Shown in pieces: positions 36,312 through 47,613 of a DNA stretch of 64,000 nt; positions within the stretch are counted from its first letter, which is position 1, and each line of letters starts with the position of its first letter. Under the pieces are notes generated by a model that had not been told where the DNA came from, did not search any database, and saw only the letters and a list, made by a program, of their open reading frames with translations. A program made the position numbers and the translations under genes. The stretch comes from Anticarsia gemmatalis (taxonomy: Eukaryota > Arthropoda > Insecta > Lepidoptera > Erebidae), in contig NC_134746.1 of assembly GCF_050436995.1 (NCBI RefSeq), positions 13,700,501-13,764,500 on the forward strand, in the 5' to 3' direction.

Positions 36312-36711
36312 AGAGACTATGTTAAATTAATTGCTGTACAAGAAATGCATTTTTTGGAAAATTTTAAGAAAACTTTTGTACGTAGATCGTCTATAGTCGA
36401 AGTGAAATATTACTTCAAAAACGTTGTACAAATATTTGAAATCTTGAAAGTACTTTTAACCTATAATTATAAGTTTAAGGTAAGCTAGAAGAAGAACGTT
36501 GTGTTTAAAAAACATTAAAAAATATATGGTTTTCTAAAGTTTTCGCCAATTATGAGAAAAAGCCCTGACTGACTAAGTTCATTATTTACTTCAATGAAGT
36601 TATTTGAAAAAAATATTATAATTGTGGTCTCAAAAAATTAAGATTTGTATTTAAATTGACCTTTTTTCTAGTGTTCAACAATCGTCTCTATGTCCTAGTA
36701 GACTAGACTCA

Positions 36712-36969
36712 GTCACGTTTTCCAAGGCACGAAGCACTAAGGCATCAGGAGCAACCAAGAGATATAGTCAGAGCCCCAAAACGTATCAATCGCGACAGAA
36801 ATAAGCTGACACTGTGTGTGTATAAAGAATTTTGGGTGAAAGCGGCCATGCTTATAGCTGGGCGGGGCCCCACTGATACACTTGATGCATGCAAACATTG
36901 ATTATATCAATATAAATTACTACTGCGATCTTCTGATCTCCTAGTGGCGTTTGTTATGAAAAACGTGAC
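36712..36969. repeat. Inverted unit 5 with M3
   Basis: M1a (+) 36,712-36,761; GCGGCCATGCTT at 36,842; GGGGCCCC at 36,864; M1b (-) 36,919-36,969. Confidence 0.92.
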
Positions 36970-37287
36970 GTGGATTACTATGTATAGTAATCCACATAAG
37001 ATATATTTATCTACGTAGGATACAGATAAATAATAGGCCTTTATCAGTACATGGTAGCAAACGTATTATTTTTATTTTCGTTTCCACGTAAAGTTTTTCC
37101 ACTAATTTCGTTTAAAGCAATAGCCGCATTTCTTCTTTTTTGCATTCAATCGGTACTCATTTTAACACATTAATATCCCTACTTAAACTGAATAAAAAAT
37201 ATTACACGAGTGGGTCATGGTTTAATAAAATTCACGTTTATTTAAAAAAATTAGCAACCTGGAGAATCCTTTTCTTGCTTGGCAGCC

Positions 37288-37592
37288 GTCACGTTTTCCA
37301 AAGCACCAAATACTAGGATATTAGGAGCTGCAAAGAGATGGAATATAAGTTTATCAGTGGGGGCCCCACTGATAAACTTATATTCTACGATATCGTACAT
37401 GAAATAACACGAACGTAGCTATACTCAGTATGCATGTGTGAATGCACGTGAATTCAGAAACGGCCATGTTTGATACAGCTTTTATATAGAATAGGGCGGG
37501 GCCCCGCCGATGCCCCCGTGTGAACCGGAACTTTGACTACTGCTCTTGCTAAGTTTTGATATCCTGGTATCGATTGTTGTGAAAAACGTGAC
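37288..37592. repeat. Inverted unit 6 with M3 and an embedded palindrome
   Basis: M1a (+) 37,288-37,337; a perfect palindrome at 37,341-37,385 containing GGGGCCCC; CGGCCATGTTTG at 37,461; a second GGGGCCCC within GGGCGGGGCCCCGCC at 37,498; M1b (-) 37,543-37,592. Confidence 0.93.
37341..37385. repeat. 45-bp perfect palindrome centred on an M2-like GC core
   Basis: Arms of 22 bp (37,341-37,362 and 37,364-37,385) are exact reverse complements around one G. The centre is GTGGGGGCCCCAC; outer ends are GAATATAAGTTTATC and its complement. Confidence 0.95.
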
Positions 37593-37959
37593 ACGGGGTA
37601 TGTCTATATGAGATAGTTTCTCACCACATATGTATAATACAGTCAGTTAGCATATTAACACTTGTTTCGGTATTTTTTATGAAAACGAATTACTTTTGTT
37701 ATTTATCATGTTATTTTTGTCCAAGAAAATACATTATTATTCACATTAAGCCTATATTAACGTTAGTATTAGTTACATTTATCGCAAACATATTTCAACA
37801 CGGGTAAGACGCAACGCAATGCCTAAAACCGAATAATATAAAAAAGTTAAAAAAGTTTTACAATGATAATAACACATTAAAATAATGTCTGGTATTGTAC
37901 ATTAAGACATTTACACAGCTGTGTGACACATAAAGACCTAACGCTCTCGCTCGGCAGCA

Positions 37960-38495
37960 GTCCCGTTTTCCAAGCTATGAACTACTAAGATATCAGGAGT
38001 AACCAAGAGTTACTGTTAGACGGCATGTGGGTATAACATGTGGGCCCCCTTATACAATCATGTTCATCCAATAACATGTAGTATTGTAGCTGTGTGCAAT
38101 GCGTGTGTATTGCATACACGTGAGTAATGAAGCTGCCGCCATATTTGATACACTTTCAGTTATGATTGGGCGAGTTATTCCGTTCGGATCCCCAATACTG
38201 ATACCCTAGTATTTTAAAATTATTTTCTATTCCGGTCTGATCCCCCGTATATAAACAGTCAGGGTATCCGATCGGAATGAAATATTTAAATTTATTATAA
38301 TGTTTATATACGGGGGATCAGACCGGAATAGAAAACAATTTTAAAATACTAGGGTATCAGTATTGGGGATCCGAACGGAATAACTCGATTGGGCGGGGCC
38401 CCACCTTTGCACATGCACACACATATCCGGGAATTTAAATCTCTACTCTTGCTATGTTCTGATGTCCTGGTGTCGATTGTTGTGAAAAACGTGAT
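37960..38495. repeat. Inverted unit 7 with M3, split by a MITE
   Basis: M1a (+) 37,960-38,009 has GTCCCGTTTTCC in place of GTCACG. M3 GCCGCCATATTTG at 38,135; M2 interrupted by a foldback element, with GGGGCCCC resuming at 38,395; M1b (-) 38,445-38,495. Without the insertion the unit has normal length. Confidence 0.92.
38172..38386. mobile_element. 215-bp foldback MITE with 8-bp target duplication (hAT-like)
   Basis: Arms of 86 bp (38,172-38,257 and 38,301-38,386) are near-perfect reverse complements, with outer ends GAGTTATTCCGTTCGGATCC and its complement. The 8-bp GATTGGGC is duplicated at 38,164-38,171 and 38,387-38,394. Eight-bp duplications are typical of hAT elements. The insertion splits the GATTGGGCGGGGCCCC block of an array unit; the neighbouring unit at 39,023-39,038 shows the empty site. 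Confidence 0.9.
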
Positions 38496-38877
38496 ACAGG
38501 CTATGTCTTAATTGGACGCGTTTCAACAAGTAGTATTTCTCTGTTCTTTTTACAAGATTTTAGGAATACTTTCATCGGTAGTTTATATTAAGCACTAAAA
38601 TAACCACTTAATGAATATCTTCAACGCTTTACGGAACCAGAAAATTACTGAGCTATAAATTTCTTTGTCGAAGAACTTTTTAATAAAGAAACAAAGGCTT
38701 TTTTACTTCACTTCACCTTTTCTCATACGAAAACCCTTGGTATCAGTTAAACAATCAGCTAGTCAATTCATTAACAAAAATGATTATAAAGAGAAAACAT
38801 ATTTTTTATTTTCTTTATTCATGATGACAAATACCGTTCCCATATTTTTTTAAATCAACCCTGTGTCGTAGTAACCA

Positions 38878-39123
38878 GTCACGTTTTCCAAAACATTCAA
38901 CACTAGGATATCAGGAGCTACCAAGAGGTACGGGGAGTAAGGACGACCAAAATTGTATCTGTGGAAAGTGTCCATATTCGGTATGTATTGGTAGTGAATT
39001 ATTTGAAGCACCTTTCAATTATGATTGGGCGGGGCCCCACCTTTGCACATGCACACATCCGGCAATTTGAATACTCTTGACATATTCTAATGTCCTGGTA
39101 TCGGTTGTTGTGAAAAACGTGAT
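38878..39123. repeat. Inverted unit 8
   Basis: M1a (+) 38,878-38,927; GGGGCCCC at 39,031 inside GATTGGGCGGGGCCCC; M1b (-) 39,072-39,123. Together with the spacer this unit is a recent tandem duplicate of the next one. Confidence 0.93.
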
Positions 39124-39507
39124 ACAGGCTATGTCTTTATTGGACGCGTTTTCACAAGTAATATTTCTTTGTTCTTTGCACAAGATTTAAGGAATACTTT
39201 CATCGGTAATTTATATTAAGCACGAGACTAACCACTTTATGAATATATTCAACGCTTTACGAAACCAGAAAATTTCTGAGCTATACATTTCTTTGTCGAA
39301 GAACTTTTTAAAAGAAAAAAAGGCTATTTTACTTAACGCCCTCTCATACAAAGACCCTTGGTATCAGTTAAACCATCAGTTAGTCAATTAATTACCAGAT
39401 ATGATAATAAAGACAAAACATATTTTTTATTTTCTTTATTCGTGGTGACAAAAAAACCGTTCCCATATTTTTTAAAATCAACCCTATGTCGAAGTCAACA
39501 ATACAGA

Positions 39508-39778
39508 GTCACGTTTTCCAAAACATTCAACACTAGGATATCAGGAGCTACCAAGAGGTACGGAGAGGAAGGAAGAGCAAAATTGCATCTGTGGAGAGAG
39601 TTTCCATATACAGTGTGTATTGGTAGTGAATTATCACGCCGCCATGTTTGAAGCACCTTTCAATTTTGATTGGGCGGGGCCCCACCGATGCACACACCGG
39701 TTATAAATAATGCTGGGAGTATTGATAACTCTTGCAAACTTTTGATATCCTGGTATCGGTTGTTATGGAAAACGTGAC
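39508..39778. repeat. Inverted unit 9 with M3
   Basis: M1a (+) 39,508-39,557; GCCGCCATGTTTG at 39,638; GGGGCCCC at 39,676; M1b (-) 39,728-39,778. Starts 630 bp after unit 8, with shared spacer such as GGACGCGTTT and TTCGTCGAAGAAC-like blocks. Confidence 0.93.
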
Positions 39779-39984
39779 TACATAGATATTAATATTAATA
39801 TACGGGTGCGAAACAATTTTTCTAATACATATTAGTTAGTAACTTTAATGCCGTTTTCGAATACGTAATGTTATTTATGCATTTGAAATTATGTTTTCAA
39901 TGATATTATAAAAAAATGGCTCCTCTGTATCGGCGGGACCAGTCGCTTTAAAATAATTTACTACATCTGTATTATTTTTTATTT

Positions 39985-40165
39985 GCCTCCAATCCACCAT
40001 CGACCCCGGGCTCTTTCATCTGCCAAAAATGCGGTCGCGGTTGTCACTCCCGCATAGACCTTTTGAGTCACGAACGGAGATGTTCCCTCATTACAAATAT
40101 TCCTCTATCTGACGCCACCTGAATCATCTGCAATAGATGGGCACAGGCCAATGATGATGATGATG
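39985..40165 (+). pseudogene. Non-LTR retrotransposon ORF2 C-terminal remnant
   Basis: The + strand around 40,016-40,086 translates to FICQKCGRGC followed by HSRIDLLSHERRCS, a C-terminal zinc-finger-like motif (C-x2-C-x3-C and SH-x3-C) seen at the end of some LINE ORF2 proteins. It continues into a GATGATGATGATG tail. No other part of the element remains. Confidence 0.5.
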
Positions 40166-40328
40166 CATTATTTTTTATTTAAACTAGTATTTATTTATGA
40201 ATATATTTTTACCTTCTTCTATTTCAGTACTTAACAGGTGGAAATCATATTTATTCGTTAGATAGTTTTTTTTATACTTTCTTTTATTTAAATATTTTAT
40301 TACCTCAGTCTTTAAGGACATAGTCTCT

Positions 40329-40605
40329 GTCACGTTTTCCCAAACATTGAGTACTAAGGTACCAGGAGATGCTAGGAAGTACAGGTACGAAATAAATATT
40401 GAAAATACATTTAAATCATTCGACGTAGATAGTGCTTTATTGCAGTATGCAGAGGGCGAATTTTCATTGACAAGTTTTACAACCAACCCCTGTCCAAGGT
40501 AGGCGGGGCCCGGAGCCCCACTGATGCACACATATGTACCTGTTGACCAGTACAACTCCTGTAACGTTTTGATACCCTAGTAACGATTGTTATGAAAAAC
40601 GTGAT
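40329..40605. repeat. Inverted unit 10
   Basis: M1a (+) 40,329-40,378; M2 altered to GGCGGGGCCCGGAGCCCC at about 40,503; M1b (-) 40,555-40,605. Confidence 0.92.
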
Positions 40606-40854
40606 TCAGTAACAGATTGGACAGTAAGTTAAAACAAGCCTGCTTTTACTATAAATATTGTATTCACTTTTGTTAATTACTACGTTTCTCTGAACATGTC
40701 GGAAACAATAAGTAATCCCAAATTCTTAAATATATCAAGATAAATAAAAACCTAATATTTTGCATAAACTATAAATACATATACAAGCGGATAATGGAGT
40801 AAAACGACAGCCTGATTTGAGTGAGAAAATAAATTTGTATACATATGTACATAT

Positions 40855-40950
40855 TAATTCATGCTTGTCTCCCGCTGGGGTAGGCAGAGATCAAAGAACG
40901 TCACTTGGCACGATCCCTTCAAACACTTATTAATTTATTCACATCCATGT
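40855..40950 (+). repeat. GGGGTAGGCAGAGA dispersed repeat
   Basis: CTCCCGCTGGGGTAGGCAGA and GTCACTTGGCACGATCC are a common moth dispersed repeat signature. Diverged relatives lie near 35,230-35,270 and 54,692-54,750. Confidence 0.5.
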
Positions 40951-41150
40951 GTATTTCGTCAAAGAGGATCGCCAGGTATATAAAATGAACAATGATAATG
41001 TTAAATAGCAATCATAATCTAGAACTACAACTTTACTAAAATTAAAGAAAACCATTTTGTATCTGCAATCAAAAGATACATTTTATTTTATAATGCAAAT
41101 TACCTTTTCTGTTCATGAACAATTTATCTCTTAACTCGCGTTTGGCAGTA

Positions 41151-41415
41151 GTCACGTTTTCCAAAACATTGAACACTAGGCTACCAGAAAGTACTAAGAG
41201 TTAAACCATACACGTCACGGGAAGCCGAGTAGAGCTCCCACACATGCACGTGTATGCACGTCTGTGTTGCGAATAGGCGGGGCCCCGGGCGCACACACGC
41301 AATGCTTGCTCAAATAAAATATAGCCGTTGACCACTTTCTTGCTGATTGACCCGGTAGCCTGGTATCAGTTTTCCAAAACATTGGTTACTGGGAACACAT
41401 GAGTATGGAAAAGGT
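41151..41415. repeat. Inverted unit 11 with a chimeric right end
   Basis: M1a (+) 41,151-41,200; GGGGCCCC at 41,279 followed by GGGCGCACAC. The right end starts as a minus-strand M1 (TTGCTGATTGACCCGGTAGC, CTGGTATCAG) and at about 41,369 switches into a plus-strand M1 (TTTTCCAAAACATTGGTTAC, TGGGAACACATGAG). Confidence 0.85.
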
Positions 41416-41789
41416 GGAGATGGAGACCACCTTGAATGCCATACAAACAATTCGATGGAAATGGTTTCTCCATAAGATGTGAAATTTTTATTTAATTTTA
41501 TAGGTTTGTAGTTGAATTATACTCTTTTGTTTTTTTTATTTTCGTTTACTAAGATGAACAAATATTTCAAAAACAGGATTTAAGCGGTTTTAACAACTTC
41601 ATAAAATGAATAATTCCGTCACTTAATAAAATTAACTTTAAAACATTCTTGAAAAATTATAACAACAAACATTCGCAATGAAGAATAAGTAGTAAAACTA
41701 CAATAGTAACGTTTTTATCAAAACAAACCACTAACTACTTTTTGCAACTATGTATCATTGCGCGATTGTACCACCAACACAGCAACGGT

Positions 41790-41992
41790 GTCACGTTTTC
41801 AAAAACATTGCACATTAGGATACCAGAAGGTACCAAGAGATGAAATACTACGTTCATTCATACGCTACATACACATATTGCGAATGGGTTGGGGCTCCGC
41901 ATAGGTGGGAGGAGCCCCAAATGCAGTGAATAGCTACGGCTACTCCTGTAATCTTCTGATGCTCTAGTGTCCGTTGTTATGAAACACGTGAC
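41790..41992. repeat. Inverted unit 12, M2 decayed
   Basis: M1a (+) 41,790-41,839; in place of M2 an imperfect GGGGCTCC / GGAGCCCC pair at 41,892 and 41,912; M1b (-) 41,942-41,992. Confidence 0.9.
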
Positions 41993-42330
41993 GCATCCAC
42001 CTGAACCCGAAATTATTGTTGGTTTAATATTTCTATCACATAACGGCAAAATTGAAGGTGTCCAATTTGAATCACCTGCAATAACCTATAGATACAAGTG
42101 ATAGATGCTGATGACATTAATAGTCCCTCGTACGACGAGTCGTTTCTGTTTATGGTCTTAAAAACGATTTCTAATAATTTTGGAACAGGAAATAAAAAAG
42201 TAATTTGCCCTAGATTCAATCCTAGATCGGCAATCGCTGGCGTCTTTTTTGCATGTTTTTCTAATACTTTAATGATCCGATAATTCTAACAAAACTTTTT
42301 AATATTCGTCGGTTTTCCGTCGGCAAGCGC

Positions 42331-42426
42331 GTCACGTTTTCCAAAACATTGAATACTAGAGCATCATAAGGTACGAAGAGGTACTCCCGAAATGCAGTAT
42401 ACAAATGTGTGCATCCGCGGGGCCCC
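42331..42426 (+). repeat. M1a plus M2
   Basis: M1a 42,331-42,380 with GAATACTAGAGCATCATAAG; GGGGCCCCGCCCATAAC at 42,419. No clear right-hand M1b. Confidence 0.88.
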
Positions 42427-42792
42427 GCCCATAACTGTGTATGTGTTGAGTTGTCCAAATTATACGCATAATGTTGAGTGTTGTTCTTTTACGTGACCAA
42501 AAGCAAATGTTGTAAAGAGTTCAGATAAAGACAATGTTCTTCTTCTGAACTTTTTGAAGAACATACAGCGGCATATCCTCTCAATATCTTGAGTTCTATG
42601 TTCAAGACAATTACTTCAAGATAATCATCTATCTCTAAGTACAAAATAGACCAAATTCCATAATATAAAATGCCATAAAATGACATCTCATATAGTTATG
42701 TTAGTGGTTTTTTTCATGGTAATAATACTCTTCAGAACAACTTAGGTAAAATGTATTTTATTAAACCAGTTCTGAAACTGTGGTGAAATAAC

Positions 42793-42897
42793 GTCTCGTG
42801 TTTGAAAACATCCGACACTGGGATATCAGAAGCTAGCAAGAGATTGCATCATCCAGAACTCGCCTGTAGCGACGAAGGTGTGCATATTTGGGGCCCC
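42793..42897 (+). repeat. M1a plus M2
   Basis: M1a 42,793-42,842 begins GTCTCGTGTTTG; TGTGCATATTTGGGGCCCCG and CCCATTAA at 42,879-42,905. No clear M1b downstream. Confidence 0.85.
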
Positions 42898-43309
42898 GCC
42901 CATTAATATACAGCCTGATTTTACTATATTTTTATGCATTTATTGATTACCAATAAACGTACTGTATTACTATGATCTTGACTTTAGACAGTTGATGAAA
43001 ATAATTATAAAATAAGCGACATGACCTGTTATTCAAACATACTTTTGGCACTATCCACCATCTGCTACTAATTTTATGAGTATGTTAAGAATCATCATGC
43101 TAGTTTTGGGTGACAGGTTGCTGGTCGGGTATATCATAAAATTAAGGCTTGAACCTGGCCAAATGTGAAATTCTTAACATCAGGCCTGAATAACTAGATG
43201 CTAGCAAATATCAATTCAGAAAGCTTCACAAAACTGCACATAAAAAAAAGAATGTTACAATATTTCTGTCCCTCGAAAAACGCCGCTATGTTGTCGACAA
43301 ACAGTCCAA

Positions 43310-43577
43310 CTCACAATTTCCAAAACATTGGACACCAGGATATCAAAAATCCGTAGAGGCTTGAAAGTGCAATATTATTAGGCGGGGCCCCGATGCCCGC
43401 CAATCATTCAAAGAGGCGTAGTGGATGTCCTATGAGGCTAGACGAGAAACAAATTCATACGCCCTACAATTTCCAATCGGGGTGGGGGCCCCACACCTAT
43501 GCAAGTTGCAAGTGTCCACGAGATATTTACTCTTGCTCTCTCCTGATATCCTAGTCCCGGATGTTATGAAATGATTC
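43310..43577. repeat. Inverted unit with two M2
   Basis: M1a (+) 43,310-43,358 is diverged (CTCACAATTTCC). GGGGCCCC at 43,384 and 43,485. M1b (-) 43,529-43,577 ends GTTATGAAATGATTCG instead of AAAAACGTGAC and is followed by CAGGGACGGACTAT, which recurs at 44,629 and 51,153. Confidence 0.85.
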
Positions 43578-44053
43578 GTCCCCCCAGGGACGGACTATTA
43601 TTATTTTACAACCAAATTTTGAAAAGTCCTCATTGTGTCAAACAAATATTATAATGTTTACTAGGAATGCCTTTTAAACAATATGCATTTGAATATATTC
43701 ATATCTTAATTTTAATAAAAAAAATAAGATAGCTACTCTTAAATGGACAAAATGAATGCATCTGATGCCATTGATTCTATCAATCATAAAAAACCCCTTC
43801 AGTGCACGCACAAAGAATAATTTTTCATTTAGGAATGAACAATTATGGTCTACGAAATTATGGTCCGAAACGAAATTTAGATTTTATTTATTTCAACTTA
43901 AAACAACACTTTAATTAGTCCTACGTAATTTTCTTTCCGGCATATTTTATAAATATATATCTGGTATATAAAAAATACCTTTCGATGGAATTAAGTACAA
44001 AGGTTCCTTCGTGTCGATTATTTATTTTTGCATCGCAGAATATCAGCAGCAAT

Positions 44054-44289
44054 GTCACGTTTTCTTAGCAAATGGCTACAAGTGCACCAGGAACAACTAG
44101 GAGATATTTCATATCAAAAACTGGTGAAAGTGTATGCAATAAGAATATTAGATGTGTGTGTGCAACTGTGGGGCCCCGCCCATAACGTCACGTTTTCCCA
44201 AAATATTCACTACTAGGGCATCATGCACCACCAAGAGTCATTTTTATTGATAGCTGGATATGCACTGATGTGTGTATTGGTGGGGCCCC
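44054..44289 (+). repeat. Direct unit M1c-M2-M1a-M2
   Basis: A diverged M1 at 44,054-44,103; GGGGCCCCGCCCATAAC at 44,170; M1a at 44,187-44,237 directly abutting M2; a second GGGGCCCC at 44,282. Confidence 0.88.
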
Positions 44290-44400
44290 TCTTATAAATG
44301 TGTGTGTGTTGTGTTATAACTGAAATTTCTCTTTTGTCAATGTATGGCGATCCTTTATCTTATTTTTCTTCTCCGAAAGGCTCTATGCTGTCGGCAAACA

Positions 44401-44616
44401 GTCTTCCAAAATATTGTACACCAGGGTATCAAAAGTTATCGAGGGTTGCAGATAATTAAAATTGCATACGTACTAAGTGGCTACACACATACACACCTAT
44501 ACACTATAGACCTGTGCAAGTGTGCAACACTCTTGAAAAGGCACATACTATGGGGTAAACAAAACTCTCTTGCTTGCTTCTGATGTCCTAGTAGCGGTGG
44601 TCACGAATGACGCGAC
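44401..44616. repeat. Decayed inverted unit
   Basis: A partial M1a (+) at 44,401-44,445 (TCTTCCAAAATATTG, ACACCAGGGTATCAAAAG). M1b (-) at 44,567-44,616. No M2 between them. Confidence 0.7.
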
Positions 44617-45012
44617 TGGTTTACCCCAGGGACGGACTATTTATTTTGAAGCCTTTTTTAGTTGGACCGTAATACGTCACAGAAATGTTTGATATACATA
44701 AATCATTGGTTGTTAATAAACTAAGGAACGCATACAAGTTTTGGTTATAAGTAATTTTACTAGCAACTCTAAATGACTGCTATTAAAATATCAACTAAAC
44801 ATATACTTTTTGAATTATATTTTTTGTAAATCTTTAATATTAATAATGATCTCCTCAACTAAACTATTATTTTTTTATGTCGCACCAAACTTTCTCCTTT
44901 AAGAAACAACGCCCAAAAATTAATTTCTGGAAACTAAAATCTATCCTTTTATGTGTTAAACGTGTTATTTTTTTCTCATGACATCTCTGCATCATGGGAG
45001 TTCAGTAACACC

Positions 45013-45231
45013 GTCACGTTTTTGTATCTACAGACTACTAAAGCATCAGAAATGGCGAAGAGATGATAATTATACGTCATACGTCATAATGAAAACGGGG
45101 ATGTATGTACATGTGTGTGTAACGTAGGTCACGTTTTTCCAAAATATTGACTACTAGGGCATCAGACACTACCAAGAGTAATTCTTACCGAAAGCCCAAT
45201 ATGTTTTGAATGTGTGCATTAGTGGGGCCCC
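45013..45231 (+). repeat. Direct unit M1c-M1a-M2
   Basis: M1c at 45,013-45,062; M1a at 45,128-45,178; TGTGTGCATTAGTGGGGCCC at 45,211-45,230. M2 is missing between the two M1 copies. Confidence 0.88.
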
Positions 45232-45642
45232 GCCTATGACTGCGTATGTATTGTTTCATGCTATTTATATCAAATTCTACGTAGTTACTTATATGGACGT
45301 GATAAAAAGTGTTAAAAGTTTCACGTAAAGCGGCTATAGGACGAGAACTTTAAACAAATACTGGATTTGTCAATATAAAAACTAACTTTAAAATTCTCCA
45401 TATGTATAACTTGGTATCCTTCAGCAAATTAACTTCCTTACTGTGCTAATTACTATAGCAATCTCCGTAACTAACAAATTTACCTAAGACGAAAGCTAAA
45501 ACCACCTTTTCATAGAAAAATATTATCATTATTTATTAGATAGAATTTGTGAAAATTACAATTGCATTATGAAAAACTGTTGCTTTATTTCTTGCCTACA
45601 CACTATCGAAAAGCGCCTCTATTCTGATAAGAAACAGTGCAA

Positions 45643-45897
45643 CTCACGTTTTCGAAAACATTGAATACTAGGGCCCCACAACGCATCAAGAGGTGCAGAC
45701 ACCACATTGATAAAAGTTGTGGAGTGGGACTTGAACAGGTGTCCACTGCTACAAGACTGAACCAATCACAGACGTGCCAGAGATAAGTGTGGGGCCCCAC
45801 ACATGCATACACTTCGGCCCACAAATTGAAATATGTATATGCACTTGATTACTCTTGTCTAGTTCTCATGCTCTAGTATCAGTTGTTATGAAATGAC
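45643..45897. repeat. Inverted unit
   Basis: M1a (+) 45,643-45,692; GGGGCCCC at 45,791; M1b (-) 45,851-45,897 ending GTTATGAAATGACGCAAT, the same variant as at 53,259. Confidence 0.9.
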
Positions 45898-46044
45898 GCA
45901 ATCGCCGTCTCTCAAATGGATAACCGACCACTTTTTTAATATTTGTTGGCGGAACTTTGCATTTTGGTTTCCTTTTAATACTACCTACTGTTTAATTACA
46001 TTATTTTTATCTTTGAATTTAGCCTTTTTTATCTAGTCTCTTTC

Positions 46045-46150
46045 TGTGTACCACTGCTGGACAATGGACTTTCCCCTAGATTCCCAGTCCTTTCAATTGC
46101 TTGCTGCGTCTGGCCAGCCGTCCAAGTCATCTCGCCATTGCCAATTTAGA
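46045..46150 (+). repeat. Dispersed repeat fragment
   Basis: TACCACTGCTGGACAATGGA, CTTTCCCCTAGATTCCCAG and GGCCAGCCGTCCAAGTCATC follow a common lepidopteran SINE/LINE fragment order. Confidence 0.45.
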
Positions 46151-46400
46151 CTAATAATAAAAAACCTTAGCGGGAAATCAAACAGATCATTATTAATAAA
46201 ATTGTAACGCTGGCTTAGAAAGCTTTTTAAACTCATATATAAAAATTGGAATGTCACCAAAAATAATTATATAAATGTTATAGTATCATTACTAAATATA
46301 TCGTTATCATTCCACATAGTCTACATCCAGTAACAATAATCTCTAACTTTTTCTCTGCAGTTTCACAATGTCCTTTACTGTCGTCGGGACATAGAAAATA

Positions 46401-46590
46401 TCACGTTTTACAAAACATTGAGAACTAGGATAGCAAAGATCACTAAGAGATGCAGCTGTCAAATGAATTAATGGGCGGGGCCCCAGCCCCTGTCCATCAT
46501 GATTAATATTTACTTGTGTGTGCATGTGATGCGGTGTCAGTGGCTGAGCTTGTCACAGAATGCAGCACGCCCAAAAGTGGTGGGGGCCCC
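46401..46590 (+). repeat. M1a with two M2
   Basis: M1a 46,401-46,449 follows GGGACATAGAAAATA, also found before the unit at 53,039. GGGGCCCC at 46,477 and 46,583. No clear M1b. Confidence 0.88.
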
Positions 46591-47009
46591 ATATAAGTTA
46601 GCGTATTGTATGGTTTCACTTCACACACTCAAGGTCACTAAAACTTTTATCCGCTTATGTGTCGTTTCTATCAAAATACATCTGTAACAACCACTTCCCA
46701 CATCACTCGCAGGATTTTTCCTGTACGATATTGTTGAGTTATAGGTATGCTAGGCTTTATAAAGACTTTGTCGTCTTTGCGTCATCTTTTTTACCACCTT
46801 GGTATAGGTGTTATTTGGATGTATTTTCATTAATTTACTGCTTCTTTAATCATAACAAAAGTTGTTTAAAAGTCACAAAAATAATTATAATTTAATTTAT
46901 TTGTTTATTTACAAAGAATTCAGGAGCATTCCGTGGCAGTTTTTAAAGCAATAACATAGAACAAAATAAAGACAGTTTCACCTTAGGTTGATTTTCTCAT
47001 GGCTCGTTT

Positions 47010-47271
47010 GTCACGTTTTCCAAAATATTGGCTACTAGGACATCACGAGCTGCAAAGAGATATTTTGATCAATATTCGGGAATAATAAACAAACACAGAC
47101 ACACACATGTACACATGTGTATAGATGGGGCCCCGCCTCTAACGTCACGTTTTCCGCACTATTGGCTACTAAAATCAGAAATCAGCAAGAGATAATTGTA
47201 AAGCCCTTACTATTAAAAGTAAAGTTTTTAATCTTAGCTCTTGATCTCGGCTATTAAGAAAAACATGCAGT
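47010..47271 (+). repeat. Direct unit M1a-M2-M1a, with decayed minus copy
   Basis: M1a 47,010-47,059; GGGGCCCCGCCTCTAAC at 47,127; M1 47,144-47,191; a weak minus-strand remnant at 47,238-47,271 (CTCTTGATCTCGGCTAT, GAAAAACATG). Confidence 0.85.
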
Positions 47272-47479
47272 TGTGATTTTATTTTGAAATACTATTATTT
47301 TAAAGATTTAATTTTACTGTCAAAATTATTAATAATTTTGATTTGATCACTATTAATAATAGTATTGTATAGTAAGTAGAAAAATATTTAGAGTTCGCTA
47401 GACCCTTTCTTGTAAAATAGTGTTTACGTCGTTTATAGTTTGTGTTGCCGCTATATACAAATTATACATTTTGGCAATA

Positions 47480-47613
47480 GTCACGTTTTCCAAAACATTG
47501 GTAACTAGGATACCAAAAGTCTGTAAGAGCTTTTCATACAACACGGCTAGGCTGTGAGTGTGCACTAGCATGTACTAGTGTGTAGTGTGCATGATGTATA
47601 CGTGTGGGGCCCC
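47480..47613 (+). repeat. M1a plus M2
   Basis: M1a 47,480-47,529 preceded by TTTTGGCAATA; GTGTGGGGCCCCGCCTA at 47,603. A close duplicate lies at 53,809-53,929. Confidence 0.92.

Noticed and set aside
38172..38386. Extra M1 copies, because both MITE arms contain an ACCCTAGTATTTTAAAA-like stretch
   Set aside because: The similarity covers only about 12 bp, lies inside both arms of a transposon and lacks TCACGT and AAGAG at the right distances.
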